This document shows positions 53,900 through 64,000 of a stretch of 64,000 nucleotides of DNA, piece by piece (position 1 is the stretch's first letter; each line of letters starts with the position of its first letter). A program made the translations under genes and the position numbers. The stretch covers positions 6,143,001-6,207,000 of the forward strand of contig JAKZAN010000006.1 of assembly GCA_023053545.1 (NCBI GenBank), read 5' to 3'. This stretch comes from Lepidurus packardi. Lineage: Eukaryota > Arthropoda > Branchiopoda > Notostraca > Triopsidae. A model generated the notes under the pieces. It made no database searches, had not been told where the DNA came from, and saw only the letters and a program-made list of their open reading frames with translations.

Positions 53900-56800
53900 A
53901 GAGTTCAGCGTATGAAAAGAAAAAAGATTTGCAGCTTATTTCCCGGAATGATCCCTCTCTATTTCTTAAAAAAAATTCCTTCCATTGTATCAATACCGTT
54001 AGAGTTGTTTAGGGGGACAAGGACGGAATGTATCCAGGTCCGTTGAACGGTCAGCCATGTTTTGGTTCATTAGAAGCGACACACGTCACTTCTCTCCCTA
54101 GTGGGTCCAGTTTCGTCTCCAACGCGACTTGCAAGCCAAAATTCTTGGTCCTTTTCAATCCTCGAGTCGCAGCCATGATCAAAATAAGTCGCTTTTGATG
54201 TATGGTTTAGGAGTTTGCTTCTCTGGGCTCTGGAAGGCCGCCTTAAGGTTTCCTTAGTTTTCTTTTTCTGGGGTTTTTTCGTCAACAAACCCACTTTATT
54301 TGGTATTTCGGTACAGCCTCGAAGGGAAATCAAAGAAGGAATGGATGGAGCGCGGCTCTTGGGTTCGCCGAAGATTTTCTGTAATTGGTGACATGAGACC
54401 CGTGGCGTCACGGCATGGCTATAGCCAGCACCCAGGCAAACTTCACACCCTCGAAGACGACTTTATCTGTCGTCCTGCCTGATGGCGAAGATAAAAGTCG
54501 ACTCGAAACGACAGAGGTCTTCCTTTTTGTCTAATAAAAGTTGCGGTGGGTTCGTTCAGGACGGTTCAAGACCCTAGTACGTACCCTATCCCTACGTGCC
54601 GCTCAGCCACCCCGCATCGATCCCTTATGCCGCCACACCCAAAAGCGTCCCCACCACCCCATCGACACCAACTTGTGTAAAAAGGGAAGAGAAACCTGCG
54701 GTACGGAACATAAAAGTTTGCTTCGGGTAATGAGTCCCGCCCTTTTACCCCTGCCAGTTCATGCTTCATGCTGCTATTCAGTTCGAAAGCACGAAGGCTT
54801 TTCCAACATAGGCAGCTGTTGCTTCGCAGGGGCTGAATTACTGCACAATGAGGGCTCGTGGTCGCCCTTTGCTTGGTTCTTGGGGTAATTTACGAATCTT
54901 AAATAGGAAAGCTTGTATCTGCAGCTGGAATTAGTGCTTTGTAGGTGATTTGCTGTCTTTTCATAAGCTCGAGATGCGGTCGTTGCAGAGAAAGCCTCAT
55001 ATCCCAGCCGCTAAAAGATTATTAAACGTTAAATGTTTTGTTCTGGCTTTCGAGGGAACAGATTTTATTCACGTTAATCAGTATTCGCTAAGGAAAGGCT
55101 TTGTCTCCAGGTCATTAAAAGCACAAAGGAACATTGGATTCCGCTCGAACATAAGCACAATGGAATCGTTTTGTTCGGAATCTGTGTTTTTCAGTTTCAC
55201 TCTTGGCTACGGCGTTTGTAGTTGCGGTGCTCATTGTTGGTCAAAACAAGGGTGGCTTTCGTTAAATTGGCTTTTTAATCTTAGGTCTATCAGCAGTTTT
55301 AATTATCGGGCTGAGAAAAGGGGTCGTGGTGAAGGCCGGAGTTTCAGTGGAATGTGCGTGTTTGCCGTGTCACACAGCATGTGATGAAACATTGGCAGCT
55401 CGAGAGCCAGCATTCTCTTGTTTCCCATCAGAGCCAGAGAAGGGCATATCAAGCAATAAAGGTGACATATCCCAATACTCTATCGGTCCTCTGAGACCTG
55501 CACTTGTTTCGCCTTCGCCTCCCGATCTCAATACAAAGCATTGTTGTTAAGTATAGAGCGGCCCCCTTGAAACTCCTCCATGCTCCCGCACTTGGGGATT
55601 TTGGGTGCTTGATTCTAGGGAAGACGAGTGCTTGGCTCCCAGTCATTAAATGTAGCTTCCACGTAGTTCCCAAAGATAGTAGTAGTCAAGCAATGGGGAC
55701 TTGTGTAAGCCCCTTGCCTTGCACAAGACAAAATGTGAAGAGGTACAGGAACATGGCCCGCCTAATAATTACTATTCCAAACAAGGACTTGCACATACAT
55801 ATAATCTGTTGGGGGTACAAGTTTGTGCCTTGGCAATTAAAAGATAATCGCGGGACCAAAAAAGCAGTACTGTTTGCCCAGGAGTTCAACTTGCTATACT
55901 ATTCTGGTATCTAACATTTCATTGCACAAAATACGAAGTCGGAAGAAAATAGCACGTTCTTCCGATATAGAACATCGACATATCCCGTGGAGTGGAGCTG
56001 AAAATATTCTAGACGTTGATGTAGATACTAGTAGGTAGCTTGTTATGTATAACTAAAGAACTAAAACCGTGCAGGTTTAGGCCTAAACCTTTAGACGCTG
56101 AGCACTGGCGGACGCTTTTGCAATCACAGTTTTGAATTTTTAGTCACGTGGCAAGATGGCATCGGTTAGGTTTGTTGTTTCTGAAGGGATTGTGTGAACG
56201 GAATACAAATTGATGTCTAACTTTGATTCCAAGGACTATCCAAGTCTTGAAGATACGTGCCTGCTGCTGAATTGTCGTGTGGTGTCGCCGGTAAACTTGT
56301 CGGAATTTTAGAAGCTTATTTTATTGTATTTTTGCTGGTAAGAAAGTTTAGCCACCATTTGTCCGTGTTGCGCGGGTCGTGGGCGGGCAAGCCAAAGGGG
56401 AACTACTGGTTTGATGTTCGGGTACGTTTTTGGTTGTCGCAACTTGCTCCCATCTGTTAGGAGTAGGGCATGACGAAATCGTGGCATGAAAAGATACCAA
56501 TTTTTCATGTTTACAAAAGGGGAGGAAAGAAGAAGCAGGCCGTGTGCTGTATAGCACTTGCAAGAGAGATGGATCCCATTGCCATGAAGTTCAACTAAAA
56601 GTCGACCATCCTAATTAGAATAGGTATTAAGTATGCAAGAACAGTGTTATGTTATCCGTTGTTCTCTTGAATTGGGCGATAAAAAAAACCCGGCCGCCAT
56701 AACATTTCGCTTCCCTTGTCTTGTTCATTTTTTTCTGAGGCTTTTCCACGATTGTTGGGTTCTTCTTCAGGCGAGATAGTATTGCTTTTGCTGCGGACGA

Positions 56801-58015
56801 AAAGTGGTTTTCTTCAAGTTTGCAGTTTGTTTGTTGCCCACCCTAACTTTTAGTGTCTATGGAACCGTTGAAGTGTACACACACGAGGGAGGAAAACTTT
56901 ATCTTTGGTTGTCCCAGATGAATTATCGAGATCTGCAGAAGCCTCCATCTCCATATAGCCTAAAGAAAAACCGTGCTGCACTTCTTTCCTTCGTTACATT
57001 AACAAGTGGCTCTTGCAAAAGGCAGCGTAATGAGGCCCTCAGGCACTCAACTTCTTTTTTAGTGTTTCATGCGCTATGAGGCACTTTTCTTCAGAAGCTA
57101 TATATTTTCCATTTTTTTTTATTACAAACGCCATTCTTCTGCTGCAGAAAGGATGGATGGGATATAAGCAAATTCCCTTTAGTCTCCTTCGAAAGCTTCT
57201 GCTAATTAGAACGGCGTTGTAGGATTGTTTTGTACCCCTGTAATGACTTTTTTCCTCCCGTGTGTAAAGAACATCCAGATTCAGGCCTGTGTCTATGTTT
57301 TGCCTGGGCCGTAAACGAAAAATTAAACCAATGTGCTACTTACACAGTTTTCTAAAAAAATATTAAATAAAAAAAATACAACTTTCCTTCGTAGAATCCT
57401 TTTATTCCTGTCTGTTGTTTCAAGCCTTGTCGGAGATGTCGTTTGTCAGCAAGTCACTGTTTACGAGCTAATTGGTGCTGTCATTTCTGATACTTGTTCT
57501 TTTTGATCCCTTGAGCTATACGGCTGCAATATTGATGACCCCACTCGTTATCGATTTTAGCCCATTTTACCTGACTTATTCTCCTCGTTCCCGGGGCCTG
57601 GCTTGTCAAGAACCCAGGGTGGATAACCATCGCAGCTTCCCTCGACTTCTCTCTCTTCTCCCTCTTTCCTTCGCTCCTCTCTTTCTCTTTTTCTGGATAT
57701 ATCCAAAGCGCTGTCTTGTGGCTGAACATTTTTTATTGGAATCAAACAGTAAGAAAGTTGATATTGTGAATGACCGATTGAGAGACTAGAGACACCATGG
57801 ATGTAAGGTGGCGCTTTTCCTTTTTTTTTTTGTCTTCTCACTTGGTTGACGCCGTGGAAGGTTAGGCCGCAACTCTTGCAAAGTGCAAGTTTGACAAATC
57901 TGAGATGAAGCAAGGAATTTTCTACAGCCAAACCATCGATTTTCGTTTGTACCCTGTGACACCTGTCAAGTCTAAAAATTTTCCTGGGGTTTGGATTCGA
58001 TGCAAGTTAGCCTGT

Positions 58016-58055
58016 TTTTAGAACGCCGGATGCGTATGCATCCGGCGTTCTAAAA
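58016..58055. repeat. Perfect 18-bp foldback with 4-nt loop
   Basis: TTTTAGAACGCCGGATGC at 58,016-58,033, loop GTAT, exact reverse complement at 58,038-58,055. The GC-rich stem followed by a T-containing AT-rich stretch resembles a bacterial terminator, but the eukaryotic context makes that function unlikely. Confidence 0.9.
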
Positions 58056-61000
58056 TATTTGATTTAATATATTTTTTCGCATTTTTATTATTAGGATTAC
58101 ACGTTTACAGGTTTCCGTCGAATGTACGTGCAAGGGGTGACGTTAGAAAAGTTCAAGACTGCGAAGTAACTCATTGCCCTAGAGGAAAATCAGTAGATCA
58201 AGACTGTCCAAATGTGACTAATTTATGGTGAAGAAGCAAAAGAGAAATTTGCATCCTCGAGAAAGTTGTTCATTCTCTGTCTCTCTCTCTGACTGTTGCA
58301 GAACTAAATTGTGTGAGTTGGTTAAACTTGTGGGTTGCTTGGTTGGCCTGGCATACACAATTCCTCGAGGAGGCCAATGAGTCTTTTAAGGAAATGAGTC
58401 TAACAAGAGTATAGGCTTTACTATACTTACCCCACTCACTTAGTTGCTTTTGCGGGCTGGGGAAAGCTTGGGAAACAGAAGCAAGACCGGGTCATTTATA
58501 ATACCAAGCTCTCGTTCATCATGGCCTTATCAGCATAAACAGTCGCCTGCTCCCGAGCTGTAGACTCCTGCAACAGCTCATCCTAAGGAAACAATTGCGG
58601 AATATACTCTTCAGTGTTTACTTTCGTTGCAGTTAGTCAGTAGAGATGTTGAGTCACCTCTTCTCTTTTATTAGAATACAGGTCGTTCGCTTTTCCACGA
58701 GAATGTCAATTTGCCGAGGGAGAATTGCTGCTGCCACTGGGATTAAAGTAGTGGCAGGTTCAAAGCTTGATGAGGGGCTTTTAATTGTCTGGGACAGCGT
58801 CATTTAACCCGTCGAGATCCGCCTACCTAATTCTCGAACGCATTATGCCTTCCTTTTCGATCACCCCCAGTCTAGTACGCAGTTTGGTTTTTGTTCTTTT
58901 TAGTATTATTATTATTATATTTTTTTACCGTGCACACATGCATCCGGTGTGCCAGTATCAATGCCTTATGGCTAGTGATGACAGAAAAGCCGGGGGTGCG
59001 ATACACGCCAAATTCTCGTTTTGACTCCAAAGCGGGGTAGAAACTCGTGTAGCTTCATTTAGGTAATCCCAGCGACCCTTGATGAGATTTTGATATCCTG
59101 TCTTTTGGATAAGTTTTCGTGCTCAGATTCTGCTGTCTATCCAATAACAATTACGCCGGGGGGGACAGTATTAACAGCTAGGGGGGTCTATCCGTACGGC
59201 AATTTTTTAATATTTTGGGGGGACTTATAGGGTTGCTTCTGCGGTCATTTGCGTGATGGTATAGCGTCGTAATGAATCCCCATATACATAGATCAGGCGG
59301 GCGCGTGTTACTAGCGATTGCTTGCGTAGCCATTCTGGTACACACTTACGACTGTTGTATGGGCTTTTGAACCTGCATCGGGAAAGCTGATACGATGTCG
59401 GAAAGTTGCAGAAGGGTGGATGATTCAGAGTGATTTTCCCTTTACCTCTTCTGTGGAGCACCGGGATACGCCAGGGGAACGGGGAACGTCGTGTCAGGTA
59501 GTTTCGTGATAGATAGGACTCTGCATGTCCAGAAAAAGACACATGAATGTGACCGATGGTCTTCGATACATAACCATTAACATAGGGGGAGACGTAAGTT
59601 ATCATAGAGTGGGATAGAGCAGTGGTAGGTTGGTCACTTTTTTTTTTCTTCAGATCCGTTTTTGGCTCTGCAGATTCTTCCATCCGGAGTGTATGTATAT
59701 CTAAGCTTGAGTGACTTTAAATTGACATGAAACCGTCGTGCAAAACGGCAGTTTTGCTTTTTTCCTCCCTCCTCTTCGATCGCTCGTGTGACACTGCGCG
59801 GGGGGTAAAAAATTGTGAACAGCGGACTTGTGCAGATGAATGTGAAAAAGCTCGTTAACAAAAGCTTGCGTTATTTCCCAAGTTGGCAGAGTAAAACAAG
59901 CAACCCTTGTTGCGGATTCGCGTTGCAACAGCGACCGAAGACAAGAGCCGAACGTATTGTGATAAGTTTTTTAGCTTCGCCCTTTACTGCAGAGCATTTG
60001 CCAGCGCATTTAGCTGGCTGAATCCCTTCGTTTTTATAAAACACCCTATTACTGCGTTTATTGTGGGGGGGAATTCATGTATATGGGCACACAATAGGGG
60101 AAAATGGCTTCTCGTACGTAGACTGCATTAGGGAAGGGTAGTGCTGCAATTTGCATGGTGCCAGTATTGACTCCTGAATTGAAAGAAGAGTATTTTTAAA
60201 ATGAATCGCTCTTTTTCCGTTCCATTTCCAGAACGATTAGTGTGTTATTTATTATTTTTAGCATTTCACAGAATCTTCTTCTAAATTGAATGACGGGCCC
60301 GAATAATGAATGGCACATACATTATGCGAAAAGGACTGCAGAGTTGCAGAAGCAATAGCTATTCGGATTGTAATAGTCCATGAAGCAATTCTGGACAAAA
60401 AATAAATAATAAAAATTGCAAGATTTTTATGGGCAATAGCCACTGAAGCCACATAGTGACATTGAGATGAATACGTGTAGGATATGCTGTACTATACTTA
60501 CGTTAGTTAATAGACATTGACCTTGGTGTTGACATTTTTCAACGAAGTCGTTCACGAGTTATTGGCACGCTAACTCATGGTTGTGACGTCACAAACGTGT
60601 CATAGCTTGGCTTACGACGCCTGTCACTATGCTTACTGTATGTCTCCACACTTAGAACGGCCAATCGAAGCTCTCGGATGGCGTGGATTACCGATACGTC
60701 TATGACATCACAGCCACCTGAATATTTTCCTGGAAAGTTTCCTTCTTAAAAGCTCAGTCACTTCGTTGCACATGATGGAAAGTAGAATATGAGTACAAAG
60801 CAAATTGAAGCTCTATTTTCGAACGCTGTTTTCACTTTTGACTGTTATGCACATGCATTTGGCATAGGACAGTACCTCGGCATTGGTGGTTAGCATAGTT
60901 AAATTCAGAACTGCTTGTGCTGAACTCGGTACATATGAACAGAAACCCTTTTAACAGTAAAGTTGATCACACTAATAGCTAGTACTTAAAGCCTAACTTT

Positions 61001-64000
61001 CCCTTCTTTAAGTTGTAAGAAATCGCAGTATGTAGATTAAAACGTCACCACTTGAAATTCATTTGCCAGTAAGATGAAGTCGACTGAAAAATTCTGTTGA
61101 TAGTACACTTTTCAATCAGAAGAGAACGTGTATAATATAAATTACATGTAAACAAAAACTCGGCTCTCCCGAATTCTTGTTTTTAGCAAGCCAAGCTAAG
61201 CTATACGGCGCCTTGCTGTAGGGCGACAGATCCAGCGTACTGTACAGGAAAGGGTAGTAGGTTATACCTACTGAATCAGAGTGCTCATGTGAAAATTGGA
61301 CTTGACTGGTTTGTATTAGTACTTCGTAAGCTCCTAGCACGTAAAGGAACGCGTGGAATGAGTGCTAAGTCTAATTAAGCAGCGTTCCTATTTCTGTGTG
61401 CTCCCAGGAGACACGTGAGAAAAAAAAGAAAAAGACTTACGACACAGATAGGCGTGGATATATACCGTAGTACAGCGTAAGGGACCCCGGGGCCAGGAAA
61501 AGTCCAATACAGCACCTTGCAACATTATTGCAGGCAAGTGCTAGCTTAAAAGTGCATAATCGTAAATGACACAAGTTATAGCGAGGGGAGGGGCGTTGCC
61601 CAGGATAGGAAGACTCGCCAAGTAACGAAGTTGGAAGTCATATAAGCTTCGTTTTCAAGAAGGTGACATATTGGGCCGAGCTCCTCCGCTGTAAACTAGC
61701 AAAAGAGGTCAAACTCCTCTGGTTCCTGCAACTTTTGACAAGCCATAGGTGGTCTGCTGCGGTCGCATATGAATTAAGTTTGATGTCACTTGGGTTCGGT
61801 AGCAAAGCCCCCCCAAGACGACTGACCGACCCATCCCCCAACTTTTTTCTTTTCTTTTTTTAACTGGGCGGGAAAAAGACGTGGCACTTGGATCCGTGTC
61901 CTCCCATTTATCGTCTTTTCGTTTCTCTAATATATGGTTGGCATTACGTCGTGCTATGTTTCCTTTTTGCCTCTCGGAGTCTGATCCGAGCTCGAGTTTG
62001 AGCCCTGCGTGCCATTTTTCATGACGAAAAAAGGGCGCGTAGGCACGACCCGAAAGAGGCATAAACTCTGACCCTATTCGTTTGAGGCTGGCGCAAAAGT
62101 TGCATCTCGTCTCAGCTGCTGCTGCTTGTGAGCCATTTGCCTTGCGTCTATATGGACATAACATGTTGCAGTCACTGGAGGCAGAGCAAGAAGGGGCCAT
62201 ATGGCTAGTGCCATTAGGTACCAATGACCACTCCAGCCAAAGTCATTACAGAGCACCTTCATTTGGCGGAAACTTGGAAGAACCACTTGGAGCGTTGGGG
62301 AGGGAAGCAGAAGAGAGCGAGAGAGAGAGAAAAGCGTCCTGAGATACGAGGGGAAAAACTTGCAGTAATAACGAACGCTTTTTGGCTCTCTGATGGCTGT
62401 TCATGCCAAGCTCAAAGACCATGATATACCCCCAAGAATAGAGCCTTTCCTAAGTGGGAGAACGACGCTTGTGGCAATCATTCCGGCTCTGTATTGCCGA
62501 TACGGATTCGGGTTCCATAGTAACCCCCGGGATCAGCTGTACGGTACAACCTTTTGGACTAGCTGTATTATATGAGTGTGTGTCAAATCTTGCAAAACGG
62601 AAAGAATGATTAGGCCCTGTTTCACTTTGTATTCCGAGAAGTCGGTGCTTTTTTGCTTTAGAACCTTCCGACTTTTATTCGTCCTTTCATCATCAAGTCG
62701 ACTCTTCAAAGAAAAGGAGACCAGCTCTTTTTTACCCCCTTTCGCTGGAGGATCAACAACCAACAAATTTGCTCCACGTTTTCTACTTGCCAGTATAAGC
62801 TAGGTATACAGCAGTACAGGCTTCTTGCTTTATGCACATCCACTTTTCCCTTCAAGTCGTCTGTGAGTGGTATGTGTGCTTCCCTAGCGTGCAAAATGCC
62901 CCTAGGGGCGTGTAACCTCTTGGACCCGGAGTAATTCACTCCGTGAGCAAACTTGAAAAGTGCCTATCCTTCAGTACCCCATTTGCCTTCTGATGTTGCA
63001 TGTTTAATTTCTTCGCAGGATGGGGTTATATAGCATAGCGTGGGGGTCGGGTCGGGTCCTTGGTCCTCACTGGGGTGGCCCCTTACATATTCCCAATATT
63101 CCATTGTAACTTCGGGAACTCGGAACGAGACGGTAGTAGAGTGTTCTATCGTATTGCTGCATATACCTTGCTGCAGATCCCGGTCGTTTTGCATAATTAC
63201 TCGCGTCCCAAGGCTAAAAACGAGAGCACTTATTCTCATTGCTAAATTATAAGCAAGTTCGACTCTCTCTACTCTCTTTCTCAACTCAAGCCCTTGGCTG
63301 GCCGGGCTGCCAGCATTTTCTGCCAAAAGTGAAATATGAGGGAAAGCATTATTTGGGGGGTAGTACTGAGTCCTTTCCCGTTCCTGTAGTTTTTGGACCA
63401 GCCAAGGTAAATCGCCTGCTTGCTTATGCTACACCAGGTTTAGCTCCGATTCCTTGGGGACTCGGTCCATCTCGCGTTTGCCCAGCGAGAACGCATTGGA
63501 TGCGAGTACGCCAGTACTACCAACACCTACTGGCTTTAGGGTGCTTTGTGAACCCTTACCTAGAACCTAAAGAAATGAAAAGAATTTAGCACTACCCTAT
63601 TCAGAAATCATTGAAGGAGGGGAAATACATGGAAATGACTGTCGATTCCATTTTCGAAAACCAGGTACAAGGGAAACGCGCAGAAACGCATGCTGACTGG
63701 CTTAGAACCTGTCCATCTTATTTTATTTATTTTGTATTGGATGCTTGAGCGAGTATTGTTTATCTGAATATCGCGTTGCAAATGCGGACAGGACGAGCCG
63801 ATTCTCCTTTAGTTTGCATCAAGGCTCGGGGGCTACATTGCTGCCAGTTACGGAGATCTATGGGGAGTACTGCAGCATTGGAAGAGTCAACGCGGAAGCC
63901 TGAAGCCCAAGAAGACGTAACAAAACAAGAACCCTCCAAAAAAAGAAATAGTTACATGTAGCATTTTGCTGGCGTAAAAGCTGCGGCTTTTGTGCTTGCT

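Larger units (their letters stand above)
38378..64000 (+). other. TIA1 intron 4 (runs off the window)
   Basis: After the GTAAGT donor at 38,378 I found no exon encoding the end of RRM1, RRM2 or RRM3, so I read the remaining 25.6 kb as intron. It contains many short open frames on both strands (largest about 120-170 codons) without recognisable domains. It also has repeat copies C and D, a TATA box with a GA tract, small tandem duplications and a perfect foldback. A transcription unit made of small exons or a non-coding RNA could be hidden here. The call rests on the absence of recognised exons. Confidence 0.5.

Noticed and set aside
58016-58060. Possible rho-independent terminator
   Set aside because: Hairpin plus AT-rich tail resembles one, but all identified genes are spliced eukaryotic genes, so this mechanism does not apply.
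61709-62224. 171-codon minus-strand frame
   Set aside because: Low-information composition and no motif. The overlapping frames on the plus strand are equally open.

Overview
The window is eukaryotic and looks like an arthropod with short introns, most likely a crustacean such as a Daphnia-like branchiopod (inference). The evidence is many GT-AG introns of roughly 45-250 bp, AATAAA signals, TTAGG-type repeats, an arthropod-like initiator (TCAGTT), and three genes whose spliced products clearly match animal families. No bacterial, organellar, CRISPR or viral gene was seen. No tRNA or rRNA gene was recognised by eye.

Layout. 1-3.4 kb: no gene recognised. 3.8-7.34 kb, minus strand: a 15-exon gene for delta-1-pyrroline-5-carboxylate synthase (P5CS/ALDH18A1, about 770 aa), read in full with consistent splice phases. 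7.3-12.6 kb: AT-rich intergenic DNA with TTAGG repeats, a minisatellite-like repeat, a perfect foldback, and (10.25-11.57 kb) the broken remains of a spliced gene with C-type-lectin-like and GAIN-like sequence. 12.6-17.74 kb, plus strand: cytosolic purine 5'-nucleotidase (NT5C2, HAD superfamily) with two candidate alternative first coding exons. 18.3 kb onward, plus strand: the 5' part of a TIA1/TIAR-like (Rox8-type) RNA-binding protein gene. Its first three coding exons are packed into 0.84 kb, the fourth is 19.1 kb away at 38,282-38,377, and the rest was not found in the remaining 25.6 kb. Most of the right-hand two thirds of the window is therefore read here as intron.

The third TIA1 intron holds a same-strand, intronless 436-codon ORF (26,867-28,177) for a secreted, cysteine-free, Gln/Pro-rich protein of unknown function. 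The large introns also carry perfect 18-bp foldbacks, dispersed copies of the minisatellite-bearing repeat, a cluster of GATTCTAATAACC motifs and TATA boxes.

The genes are not an operon and share no obvious pathway: P5CS makes proline/ornithine precursors in mitochondria, NT5C2 hydrolyses IMP/GMP in the cytosol, and TIA1-type proteins control splicing and stress-granule translation. The most distinctive observations are two GC-AG introns, the paired NT5C2 first exons, the P5CS splice-donor arrangement at the site where mammals make ornithine-sensitive and -insensitive isoforms, and the very long nested-gene-bearing TIA1 introns. No clearly new multi-gene system was found.
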